In this document: positions 6,528 to 13,666 of the stretch, in pieces
Position numbering within the stretch: the stretch's first letter is position 1
Layout: the number at the start of each line of letters is the position of its first letter
Origin: Caulobacter segnis
GTDB lineage: Bacteria; Pseudomonadota; Alphaproteobacteria; Caulobacterales; Caulobacteraceae
Length of the DNA stretch: 16,186 nt
Assembly (NCBI RefSeq): GCF_003243465.1
Contig: NZ_QFQZ01000095.1
Span: 1-16,186, forward strand
Direction: 5' to 3'
The notes under the pieces: model-generated
Told to the model about the DNA's origin: nothing
Seen by the model: only the letters and a program-made list of their open reading frames with translations
Database searches by the model: none
Made by a program: the position numbers and the translations under genes

Positions 6528-6701
6528 GCGCGGCTCTGACCGCGTCGCTTGCAACGCGCCGCGCGGCTTCGCCAGTTTTTCTCCATCCGCCATCCGCCTT
6601 TTCTCGTTTGCCCCATGGTCGTGGTAGAGATTTAAGCGGCTCAGTTTTCACGACGCGGCGGGACCGGGAACGATCCTGCGCGTTCAGCCTCAACTAGAGC
6701 C

Positions 6702-7601
6702 ATGTGGCGAGCCCGGACCCTGGACGACGATCAGACGATGACCGCCGACACCGCCGAGCGCCGGCCGCCGGCCAAGCGACCGCTGTTCCGCCGCCGCTCG
6801 GCGATTCCGGGCTTCGGCCTGACCATGGGCGTCACCCTGAGCGTGCTGTCGCTGATCGTCCTGATCCCGCTTTCGGCTGTGGTGCTGAAGGCCGCTCAGC
6901 AGTCGCCGGCCGAATTCTGGACCGTCGCCACCTCTCAGCGGGCCATGGCCGCCTATCGTCTGACGTTCGGCGCGGCCTTCGTTGCGGCCCTGGTCAACGG
7001 CGTGTTTGGCGTCCTGACGGCCTGGGCCCTAGTCCGGTACGAGTTTCCCGGCAAGACCATCGTCAACGCCCTGGTCGACCTGCCGTTCGCCCTGCCGACG
7101 GCGGTGGCCGGCATCGCCCTGGCGACGCTGTATTCGCCGAACGGCTGGGTAGGCCAGTTCCTCACGCCGCTGGGGCTCAAGGCGGCCTACAATCCCATCG
7201 GGGTGACCATCGCCCTGATCTTCATCGGCCTGCCGTTCGTGGTCCGCACCATCGAGCCCGTGCTGCGCGACGCCGCCGAGGACGTCGAGGAGGCGGCCGC
7301 CAGCCTGGGCGCGACCCGTCTCGACACCATCATCCGCATCGTCCTGCCGGCCCTGGCGCCCGCCTGGCTGACCGGCTTCGCCCTGGCCTTCGCGCGGGGC
7401 GTGGGCGAGTACGGCTCGGTGATCTTCATCGCCGGCAACATGCCCTACAAGTCCGAGATCGCGCCGCTGCTGATCATCATCCAGCTGGAGCAGTTCGAAT
7501 ATGCGCGCGCCGCGACGATCGCGGTCGTCATGCTGGCGGTCTCGTTCACGATGCTGCTGATCATCAACGCCATTCAAGCCTGGTCGCGGAGGTTCGCCTG
7601 A
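6702..7601 (+). CDS. cysT: Sulfate/thiosulfate ABC transporter permease CysT (CysU)
   Basis: 299 residues from this ATG. An inner-membrane permease that with CysW forms the channel for sulfate/thiosulfate uptake, the first step of assimilatory sulfur metabolism. About six hydrophobic segments are visible (near 41-63, 87-110, 125-145, 166-181, 218-240 and 270-290). The binding-protein-dependent transport loop is EEAAASLGATRLDTIIRIVLP (about 196-216), which docks on CysA. The family N-terminus is shorter than this one. The ATG at 6738 (MTADTAERR, giving 287 residues) is a good alternative; neither start has a clear Shine-Dalgarno. I kept the upstream ATG because its first 12 codons have the GC-rich third positions of coding sequence. 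The TGA overlaps the cysW ATG by one base. Confidence 0.93.
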   Translation: MWRARTLDDDQTMTADTAERRPPAKRPLFRRRSAIPGFGLTMGVTLSVLSLIVLIPLSAVVLKAAQQSPAEFWTVATSQRAMAAYRLTFGAAFVAALVNGVFGVLTAWALVRYEFPGKTIVNALVDLPFALPTAVAGIALATLYSPNGWVGQFLTPLGLKAAYNPIGVTIALIFIGLPFVVRTIEPVLRDAAEDVEEAAASLGATRLDTIIRIVLPALAPAWLTGFALAFARGVGEYGSVIFIAGNMPYKSEIAPLLIIIQLEQFEYARAATIAVVMLAVSFTMLLIINAIQAWSRRFA

Positions 7602-8461
7602 TGAGCGCTGTCGCCCCGCGCCATCGCCGCGCCACCGATGATCCCATCTGGGCCAAGGTCCTGGTGATCGGCACGGTCATGACCTTCCTGGCGCTGGTCC
7701 TGATCCTGCCTCTGGCGGCCGTGTTCGCCGAGGCGCTGCGCAAGGGCCTGGACGCCGCCTTGGCCGCGGTCTCCAACCCCGACGCCCTGGCCGCGGTCAA
7801 GCTGACCTTGATCACCGCCGCCATCGCCGTGCCGTTCAACGCGGTGTTCGGCCTGTGCGCCTCCTGGGCGGTGGCCAAGCATGATTTCTGGGGCAAGCCC
7901 TTCCTGATCACCCTGATCGACCTGCCGTTCTCGGTGTCGCCGGTGGTCGCGGGCCTGATCTATGTGCTCGTCTTCGGCCTACAGGGCTGGATGGGCGAGT
8001 GGCTGCTGGACAACGACCTGAAGATCATCTTCGCAGTGCCCGGCATCGTGCTGGCCACCATCTTCGTGACCTTCCCGTTCGTCGCGCGGGAACTGATCCC
8101 GCTGATGCAGGAGCAGGGGACCAGCGAGGAAGAGGCCGCCGTGTCGATGGGCGCCAGCGGTCTTTACACGTTTTGGCGGGTGACCGCGCCTAACGTCCGC
8201 TGGGGCCTGCTGTACGGCGTGCTGTTATGCAACGCCCGCGCCATGGGCGAATTCGGAGCCGTGTCGGTGGTCAGCGGCCACATCCGCGGCCTGACCAACA
8301 CCATGCCTCTGCACGTCGAGATCCTCTACAACGAGTACGACTTCGTCGGCGCCTTCGCCGTCGCGGCCCTGCTGTGCCTGCTGGCGGTCGTGACGCTTGT
8401 CCTGAAGACGGCGCTTGAAGTCGCCCAGCCCGACGTTCGCGCCGGGCGCGGCGGACACTGA
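7601..8461 (+). CDS. cysW: Sulfate/thiosulfate ABC transporter permease CysW
   Basis: 286 residues, as expected for CysW, the second permease subunit of the sulfate/thiosulfate importer in the inner membrane. The start is fixed by a strong Shine-Dalgarno GGAGG (7588-7592) eight bases before an ATG that overlaps the cysT stop (TGATG). The reading frame happens to stay open far upstream inside cysT, but that part is a shadow. Hydrophobic segments lie near residues 18-44, 66-90, 101-125, 143-160, 203-225 and 250-268. The EAA loop is EEEAAVSMGASGLYTFWRVT (177-196), homologous to that in CysT. The conserved NARAMGEFGAVSVVSGH segment typical of CysW is present at 211-227. It is followed 16 bases later by cysA. 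Confidence 0.96.
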   Translation: MSAVAPRHRRATDDPIWAKVLVIGTVMTFLALVLILPLAAVFAEALRKGLDAALAAVSNPDALAAVKLTLITAAIAVPFNAVFGLCASWAVAKHDFWGKPFLITLIDLPFSVSPVVAGLIYVLVFGLQGWMGEWLLDNDLKIIFAVPGIVLATIFVTFPFVARELIPLMQEQGTSEEEAAVSMGASGLYTFWRVTAPNVRWGLLYGVLLCNARAMGEFGAVSVVSGHIRGLTNTMPLHVEILYNEYDFVGAFAVAALLCLLAVVTLVLKTALEVAQPDVRAGRGGH

Positions 8462-8477
8462 ACGGACTGAACGGCCC

Positions 8478-9497
8478 ATGACCATCTCCATCCGCTCTGT
8501 CGAAAAGACATTCGGCCGCTATCCGGCCCTCAACAAGGTCGACCTCGAGATCGCCGATGGCGAGCTGCTGGCGCTATTGGGCCCTTCGGGGTCGGGCAAG
8601 ACGACTCTTCTGCGCACGATCGCCGGCCTGGAGTTCCCCGACCAGGGACAGGTGCTGTTCCACGGCGAGGATGTCACCTACGCCTCGGCGGCCGCGCGCC
8701 GCGTCGGCTTCGTGTTCCAGCAGTATGCGCTGTTCAAGCATATGACCGTGGCCAAGAACATCGCGTTCGGCCTCGATGTCCGGAAGGGCAAGGACAAGCC
8801 GTCCAAGACCGAGATCGCCCAGCGGGTCGAGGATCTGTTGAAGCTGGTCGAACTGGAAGGGCTCGGTCAGCGCTATCCGTCGCAGCTCTCGGGCGGCCAG
8901 CGCCAGCGGGTGGCTCTGTCGCGGGCGCTGGCGGTTCAGCCCAGCGTCCTGCTGCTCGACGAGCCCTTCGGCGCGCTGGACGCCACGGTCCGCAAGTCGC
9001 TACGTCGCGAGCTCCGGCGCGTGCACGACGCCACCGGCGTCACCACGATCTTCGTGACTCACGACCAGGAGGAGGCGCTGGAGCTGGCGGATCGGGTCGC
9101 GATCCTGAACCAGGGGCGCATCGAGCAGATCGGGACGCCGGACCAGGTGCATGATCAGCCGGCCTCCGCCTTCGTCTGCGGCTTCGTAGGCGAGGCCAAC
9201 ACCTTCGAAGGACAGGTTCAGGGCGGCCGGTTCAGCGCGGGCGCCTTGGCCTTGCCCGCCGGTGGCGTGCGCGATGGGGCGGCGACGGCCTATGTCCGGC
9301 CGCATGACCTCGTGCTGGACGACGACGGCTTCGAGGTGCGCGTGGACCGCGCCCATGTGCAGGGCGCCCTGACCACGGTCAACGGCACGACGGCGGACGG
9401 GCGCCGCATCGAGATCAGCGCCTCCAGGGCCGAAGCGGGCCGTTTCCAGGGATCAGTCCGGGTGGCCGCCCGAAAGGCGCACGTCTACGCCGCCTGA
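8478..9497 (+). CDS. cysA: Sulfate/thiosulfate import ATP-binding protein CysA
   Basis: 339 residues, near the family length. It is the cytoplasmic ATPase that drives CysT/CysW import. All nucleotide-binding motifs are intact: Walker A GPSGSGKT (35-42), Q-loop VFQQYALF (around Gln81/Gln82), signature LSGGQRQR (137-144), Walker B VLLLDEP (157-163) and H-loop His195 (THDQEEA). A C-terminal regulatory region with VGEANTFEG and AYVRPHD, typical of CysA/TOBE-type domains, covers about 236-339. The ATG at 8478 gives the family N-terminus MTISIRSVEKTFG; the frame is open further upstream but would overlap cysW. It closes the cysTWA operon; no terminator is evident after it. No sulfate-binding protein or CysB-type regulator lies in the window. 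Confidence 0.96.
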   Translation: MTISIRSVEKTFGRYPALNKVDLEIADGELLALLGPSGSGKTTLLRTIAGLEFPDQGQVLFHGEDVTYASAAARRVGFVFQQYALFKHMTVAKNIAFGLDVRKGKDKPSKTEIAQRVEDLLKLVELEGLGQRYPSQLSGGQRQRVALSRALAVQPSVLLLDEPFGALDATVRKSLRRELRRVHDATGVTTIFVTHDQEEALELADRVAILNQGRIEQIGTPDQVHDQPASAFVCGFVGEANTFEGQVQGGRFSAGALALPAGGVRDGAATAYVRPHDLVLDDDGFEVRVDRAHVQGALTTVNGTTADGRRIEISASRAEAGRFQGSVRVAARKAHVYAA

Positions 9498-9571
9498 CAA
9501 GCGCGACTGCAACGACCGAGAGCCGCACAGGAAATAGAAAGAGTTGCGGTGCATTATACTGGCGACGGGGC

Positions 9572-9580
9572 GCTAGTTTC
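9572..9580 (+). promoter_or_regulatory. Possible -10 element of the PilZ gene
   Basis: GCTAGTTTC resembles the Caulobacter -10 GCTANAWC and lies about 16 bases before the PilZ ATG. No matching -35 element is visible, so this is weak. The rest of the 98-bp gap after cysA holds nothing I can assign. Confidence 0.25.
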
Positions 9581-9595
9581 GAAGGTCGTTTGTCT

Positions 9596-9934
9596 ATGGT
9601 CGAGCTTTCAGGCGTGGAGCGCCGCGCGCATCCTCGGATGCCGGCGACGCGCAAAATCTACATTGTCGACGATCCGCGCTCCTGGAAGTGCTCGCTGCTC
9701 GACGTCGCGGAGCGTGGCGCACGCCTGTCCACGGCCGGCGTTACGCCGCCGCCCGATCGCTTCATCTTCGTCGACGCCGGCGGGCGCCGGGTGCACCTGG
9801 CCGAAGTCGTCTGGCGTTCCTCGGTCGAGGCTGGCGTCCAGTTCCTGCAGACGGAGCGGATCGGCCCCCGCGCTGGCGGCGCCGCCGGAGCCCTCGAGAT
9901 CGCCCGGCGCTTCGCGGCCACGCTTCCGCGCTGA
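9596..9934 (+). CDS. Small PilZ-domain protein, putative c-di-GMP receptor
   Basis: 112 residues comprising essentially one PilZ domain. The RxxxR motif is ERRAHPR (Arg10 and Arg14). The second c-di-GMP motif, usually D/NxSxxG, reads Asp37-Val-Ala39-Glu-Arg-Gly42, so the Ser is replaced by Ala and binding may be weakened. The remaining strands (FIFVDAGGRRVHLAEVVWRSS, then GVQFL) fit the PilZ barrel, and WRSSVEAGVQF is a common PilZ C-terminal pattern. There is no signal peptide or membrane segment, so it is cytoplasmic. A Shine-Dalgarno-like GAAGG (9581-9585) precedes the ATG; a TTG two codons upstream (9590) is possible. It converges with the transglutaminase gene with 12 bases between stops, and its role is not told by its neighbours. 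Confidence 0.85.
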   Translation: MVELSGVERRAHPRMPATRKIYIVDDPRSWKCSLLDVAERGARLSTAGVTPPPDRFIFVDAGGRRVHLAEVVWRSSVEAGVQFLQTERIGPRAGGAAGALEIARRFAATLPR

Positions 9935-9946
9935 CCGCCGCGTCGC

Positions 9947-10924
9947 CTACTGCTGTTGTTGCTGCTGCTGCTGGTGCAGATCTTCGCGGACGGCGGTGGG
10001 GCGACGGCGACCGCCGGCGAAGGTGGGGCGCGCCATGCGCAGGAACTCCGGCTCGGCCAGCGCCGCCCGGGCCCTCCGAACGCTGACGCCGACGGCCAGC
10101 TGGCTCTCGGCGTCGCCCTTGTAGACGCCTCGAGAGGGCGTCACGTCCGCGTAGTCGCGCCCGACGGCCACAGCCACATGCCGCTCGCCCGCCATCATGT
10201 TGTTGGTGGGGTCGAACCCGACCCATCGCAGACTGGGCAGGAACACCTCGACCCAGGCATGGGTGGCGTCCGGGTCCGAGCGGTCGCCAGCCTCGCGGTC
10301 GGTGAACAGATAGCCTGACACATAGCGCGCCGGCACGCCCCAGCCGCGGCAGACCGCCAGCATGATGTGGGCGAAGTCCTGGCAGACGCCCCGACCGGCG
10401 CTAAGCGCCAGGTCGATCGGGCTGTCGGCGTCGGTGACGCCCGGTTGGTACTCGAAGGCGCTGTAGATCGTTTCGGACAGGGTCCGCACCGCCGTCAGCG
10501 GGTCCTTGCGGCGCAGGGCGTCGATGTCGTGTTCGTTGATGAAGGTCTGCAGCGCTTCGGTCGTCTGGACGAAACCGTGCGGTCGCAGGAAGTCGAAGCA
10601 CTCGCCACGCACGAACTCGCTGCGCATCCGATCCCATTCGCCCATGTCCAGGCGATCGGGGCGTTCCGGAGGCGCTTCGGTCTCCACGGCGGAGCGGGCG
10701 ACGATGGTCAGGTTGTCGTGCGGCTGCGGCACGTCGAAGTGGTAGACGGCGTTGCCGAAGCTATCGGCGTAGGAGAACACCTGGGCGGCCGGCTCCAGGT
10801 CCAGTTCGAAACTGACCAGCCGCTGGCGCGCGGTCTTCTGGGGCTGCATCCACAGCTCCATCAGGCTTTCCCGCACCGGGCGCTCGTAGTGGTACTGGGT
10901 GACGTGGCGGATTTCGAGCAGCAA
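9947..10924 (-). CDS. Transglutaminase-like cysteine protease family protein with polyglutamine C-terminus
   Basis: 325 residues. The N-terminal part (1 to about 95; LLEIRHVTQYHYERPV) is the bacterial transglutaminase N-terminal domain, followed by a transglutaminase-like domain with the full triad: Cys181 in GRGVCQDFAH, His222 in DATHAWVEVF, and Asp238 in VGFDPTNN. Such proteins are predicted cysteine proteases or amide-group transferases; the substrate is unknown. There is no signal peptide, so it is probably cytoplasmic. It is the last gene of a - strand cassette after the ATP-grasp and alpha-E genes (12 bases after the alpha-E stop), a partnership conserved in many bacteria. The C-terminus is odd: after the normal end of the family comes a basic RRRPTAVREDLH segment and eight consecutive glutamines encoded by CAG/CAA repeats. 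Confidence 0.92.
   Translation of the reverse strand: MLLEIRHVTQYHYERPVRESLMELWMQPQKTARQRLVSFELDLEPAAQVFSYADSFGNAVYHFDVPQPHDNLTIVARSAVETEAPPERPDRLDMGEWDRMRSEFVRGECFDFLRPHGFVQTTEALQTFINEHDIDALRRKDPLTAVRTLSETIYSAFEYQPGVTDADSPIDLALSAGRGVCQDFAHIMLAVCRGWGVPARYVSGYLFTDREAGDRSDPDATHAWVEVFLPSLRWVGFDPTNNMMAGERHVAVAVGRDYADVTPSRGVYKGDAESQLAVGVSVRRARAALAEPEFLRMARPTFAGGRRRPTAVREDLHQQQQQQQQ
9950..9973 (-). repeat. CAG/CAA trinucleotide repeat encoding eight glutamines
   Basis: Eight consecutive Gln codons (on the - strand four CAG, two CAA, two CAG) end the transglutaminase-like gene directly before its TAG. Trinucleotide runs of this kind can change length by slippage without breaking the frame. Confidence 0.95.
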
Positions 10925-10936
10925 GGGCGGTGACCT

Positions 10937-11884
10937 CTAGGCCGGCAGGCGCATTTCGAGCGGATAGGCCACGAAGGTCTCGTAGATCGCTTCATGGATG
11001 CGGGCGCACTCATTGACGACCGTGGTCAGCAACGGCCCGGCGCCGAGGGCCTTCAACTCGTCGACATCGGCATATTGCAGACGCGCCTTCAGACGTCCCG
11101 CGAGCCGTTCCGGACCCGCCCGTTCGCCGGCCGAAACACTGCGGGTGAGGGCGGTCAGGTGCTGCTCGATCTGGGCCGTGGCGAAGCGGATCGAGCGAGG
11201 GAAGTCCTCGTCGAAGACCAGGAACTCAAGAATGTGCCGGGGTTCGATCTCGGCCGTGTAGACCCGCAGATAGGGCTCCAGGGCGCAGGCCATGCGCAGC
11301 ACGCTGACCAGGGCGACGTGGTCGTCCAGGCGGCCGTGGCGCGGCGAGTCGGCGAAGCAGACCTCCAGCAGGCGCGACACCAGCTGGGCGCGCTCCATGT
11401 AGATGCCCAGCATCATGAAGCGCCAGCTCTCGCCGTGGCTCATGGTGGTGTCAGCCGCGCCCTTGAACAGGTGCAGGTCGGCGATGACGTCGTGCAGGAA
11501 GCTGGACGAACTGTCCGAGAATTCCTTGGCCGCCCGCGGATCGGTGACCTTCAGATAAAGCAAGTTCAGCCGCTCCCAGGTCTCGGTCGTGATCTGATCG
11601 CGGACCTGGCGGGCGTTCTCGCGCGCGCGGGCCAGGGACGACACGACCGAGTTGGGGTCCTGGCGGTCGAGCACCAGCTTCCGCGCGGCCTCGAACGAGG
11701 CGACGTCGGCGCCATCGCCAGGCTCGCCGACGGCGGCCATGGCGATCCAGACCGCGTGGGCCCCCGCGTCGGTCTGGTCCAGGGTGGCGTTCAGCATCAC
11801 GCTGGACAGGCGCGAGAGGTGCTCGGCCCGTTCAATGTATCGGCCCAGCCAGTAGAGGCTGTCGGCGACGCGAGCGAGCATCAT
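10937..11884 (-). CDS. Alpha-E domain protein
   Basis: 315 residues. The N-terminus MMLARVADSLYWLGRYIERAEHL is the hallmark of the all-helical alpha-E family (DUF403 type), and the whole length fits: VWIAMAAVG, NSVVSSLARARENARQVRDQI, ETWERLNLLY, HGESWRFMMLGIYMERAQ and a C-terminal helix ending EMRLPA. No enzymatic activity is established for the family. It is consistently encoded between a circularly permuted ATP-grasp gene and a transglutaminase-like gene, as here, and may act as a scaffold or as a substrate-binding partner (inference). Two adjacent in-frame ATGs are possible (11884 and 11881); the first overlaps the upstream stop as ATGA, the second as TGATG, so coupling holds either way. 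The frame is open upstream within the ATP-grasp gene, but that part is a shadow. Confidence 0.92.
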   Translation of the reverse strand: MMLARVADSLYWLGRYIERAEHLSRLSSVMLNATLDQTDAGAHAVWIAMAAVGEPGDGADVASFEAARKLVLDRQDPNSVVSSLARARENARQVRDQITTETWERLNLLYLKVTDPRAAKEFSDSSSSFLHDVIADLHLFKGAADTTMSHGESWRFMMLGIYMERAQLVSRLLEVCFADSPRHGRLDDHVALVSVLRMACALEPYLRVYTAEIEPRHILEFLVFDEDFPRSIRFATAQIEQHLTALTRSVSAGERAGPERLAGRLKARLQYADVDELKALGAGPLLTTVVNECARIHEAIYETFVAYPLEMRLPA

Positions 11885-13413
11885 GGACGCGCATTCCCGT
11901 TGGTAGGCGCTGGGTCGTCGGCCAGGACCCAGGTGTCCTTGGAGCCGCCGCCCTGGCTGGAATTGACCACCAGCGAACCGCGCTTCAGCGCCACGCGGGT
12001 CAGGGCGCCGGGCGTAACGATCGTCTTCTCTCCGGACAGGATGAAGGGGCGCAGGTCGACGTGACGCGGTTCGATCCGCCCATCGACCAGGCATGGGGCG
12101 GTCGACAGCTGGATGGTTGGCTGGGCGATATAGTTTTCGGGATCGGCCTTGATCGCCTCGGCGAAGGCCTCGCGCTCGGCCTGCGAGGCGTGCGGGCCCA
12201 CCAGCATGCCATAGCCGCCGGACGCACCGACCGCCTTGACCACCAGCTTGTCGAGATTGGCCAGCACGTGGTTCAGCTGGCGCGGCTCGCGGCAGAGATA
12301 GGTCTCGATATTGGGCAGGATGGCGTCTTCGCCGAGATAATAGCGAATGATGTCGGGGACATAGGCGTAGACGGCCTTGTCGTCGGCAACGCCGGTGCCC
12401 GGCGCGTTGCAGATCACCACGTTGCCGGCCCGATAGGCGTTGAACAGCCCCGCAGCGCCCAGCGAGGAGTCGCGCCGGAAGGTCAGGGGGTCGATGAAGT
12501 CGTCGTCGACCCGGCGGTAGATCACGTCCACGCGGCGCAGGCCGGTGGTGGTGCGCATGTAGACCATGTTCTCGTGCACCACGAGGTCGCGGCCCTCGAC
12601 CAGCGGCACGCCCATCAGGCGCGCGAGATAGGCGTGCTCGTAATAGGCGCTGTTGTAGACGCCCGGCGTCAGCACCACGACCTGCGGGTTCGAGCGCCAG
12701 TCGGCGGTCATGCTCTTCAGCGTGGCCAGCAGCAGGTCGGGGTAACGCTCGACCGGCCGCACCCCGGCGGCGCGATAGGTGCCGGGGAAGGTCCGCTTGG
12801 CCGCATCGCGGTTGGCCAGCATGTACGACACGCCCGAGGGGACGCGCAGATTGTCCTCCAGCACCGCGAACTGCCCGTCCTGGCAGCGGATCAGGTCGCT
12901 GCCGCAGACATTGGCGTAGGCCTTGTGCGGCACATAGAGGTGCTGCATCTCGCGGCGATAGGAGGGCGCGCCCAGCACCAGCTCGCGCGGCACGACGCCG
13001 TCCATCAGGATCTGCTGGTCGCCGTAGATGTCGTCGAGAAAGAGATTCAGCGCGCGCAGGCGCTGCGTCAGGCCCGCTTCGATGCGGGCCCACTCCGCGG
13101 CGTGAATGATGCGCGGGAACAGGTCGGTCGGAATAATCCGCTCGGTGGTGTTCTCGGCCCCATAGACGGTGAACGTGATGCCTTGGAGCAGGAACGAGCG
13201 CTCAAGGGTCCTCTGGCGCCCGGCCAGTTCATCGGCGCCGAGGGTCGACATCCGGGAATGCAGCGGCCCGTAGTGCTCGCGCACCGCGCCGTCTGGCGCA
13301 AACATTTCGTCATAGGCGACGCCGGGAAGGTAAGCGGCCTCCATCGTCGGCAGGGGCGGGGCTTCCGCCAAGGTCTGGGTCATCCCCGCCATGCTTTTTT
13401 CCAGGCCCATCAT
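11881..13413 (-). CDS. Circularly permuted ATP-grasp type 2 family protein (predicted amide ligase)
   Basis: 510 residues from this ATG. A member of the circularly permuted ATP-grasp family, expected to form amide (peptide-like) bonds using ATP; substrates are unknown; cytoplasmic. Visible family features (from this start): YDEMFAPDG near residue 33, TERIIPTDLFPRII (90-103), FLDDIYGDQQI (125-135), DNLRVPSGVSYM (187-198), TPGVYNSAYYEHAYLA (249-264), CNAPGTGVADDKAVYAYV (335-352), the ATP-binding KAVGASGGYGMLVGP (393-407) and the terminal VNSSQGGGSKDTWVL (483-497). The exact start is uncertain: ATGs at 13413, 13410, 13392 and 13383 are all possible, with an AAGGCGG just before the first two. An open frame continuing to 13527 looks non-coding. 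It is the first gene of the three-gene cassette and divergent from tamA. Confidence 0.93.
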   Translation of the reverse strand: MMGLEKSMAGMTQTLAEAPPLPTMEAAYLPGVAYDEMFAPDGAVREHYGPLHSRMSTLGADELAGRQRTLERSFLLQGITFTVYGAENTTERIIPTDLFPRIIHAAEWARIEAGLTQRLRALNLFLDDIYGDQQILMDGVVPRELVLGAPSYRREMQHLYVPHKAYANVCGSDLIRCQDGQFAVLEDNLRVPSGVSYMLANRDAAKRTFPGTYRAAGVRPVERYPDLLLATLKSMTADWRSNPQVVVLTPGVYNSAYYEHAYLARLMGVPLVEGRDLVVHENMVYMRTTTGLRRVDVIYRRVDDDFIDPLTFRRDSSLGAAGLFNAYRAGNVVICNAPGTGVADDKAVYAYVPDIIRYYLGEDAILPNIETYLCREPRQLNHVLANLDKLVVKAVGASGGYGMLVGPHASQAEREAFAEAIKADPENYIAQPTIQLSTAPCLVDGRIEPRHVDLRPFILSGEKTIVTPGALTRVALKRGSLVVNSSQGGGSKDTWVLADDPAPTNGNARP

Positions 13414-13601
13414 CCGCCTTGAGATCGTCTTCGTCTTGGACGCGGCGCCAAGACGTCCGCCTGAGGACTCTACGGCTTGGCGGCCTCCGAGGTCGAGGGA
13501 TTCGACCTTCGCCGCGCCTTTACGCACGACTGCTCAGCATTTGGGCGCCTCGTGGTCGATTTGAGAAGCGACGATCTCGGCTCATCCATGCATTTCGGAT
13601 C

Positions 13602-13630
13602 GTGACACGGGCGCCACCCCAGACTACAGC
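13602..13630 (+). promoter_or_regulatory. Candidate promoter of tamA-tamB
   Basis: GTGACAC (13602-13608), a 14-base spacer and ACTACAGC (13623-13630) resemble the Caulobacter pattern TTGACGS-N10-14-GCTANAWC. It lies 36 bases upstream of the tamA GTG. No equally good match was seen for the divergent ATP-grasp gene in 13414-13600. Confidence 0.4.
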
Positions 13631-13666
13631 AGGGGCGGGGGCGCTTCGCGCGGGGAAAGAGAACTG

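Noticed and set aside
6704..7600. Open frame joined in phase to cysW, suggesting a 585-residue fusion protein
   Set aside because: This portion is an alternative frame of cysT; cysW has its own Shine-Dalgarno GGAGG and ATG at 7601.
9555..9560. TATACT upstream of the PilZ gene as a sigma-70 -10 element
   Set aside because: No -35 hexamer lies at a workable spacing.
9950..9973. Trinucleotide run considered as part of a CRISPR or larger repeat array
   Set aside because: It is a simple codon repeat inside a gene, with no spacers or other copies.
11885..13093. Upstream extension of the alpha-E frame to 718 codons
   Set aside because: It lies in another frame of the ATP-grasp gene; the family N-terminus begins at MLARVADSLYW.
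13393..13398. Run of six A on the - strand near the start of the ATP-grasp gene, considered as a frameshift site
   Set aside because: The frame is intact on both sides, and no alternative product of note would result.
12061..13422. 453-codon + strand open frame
   Set aside because: Antisense to the ATP-grasp gene, His/Val/Gly-rich and motif-free.
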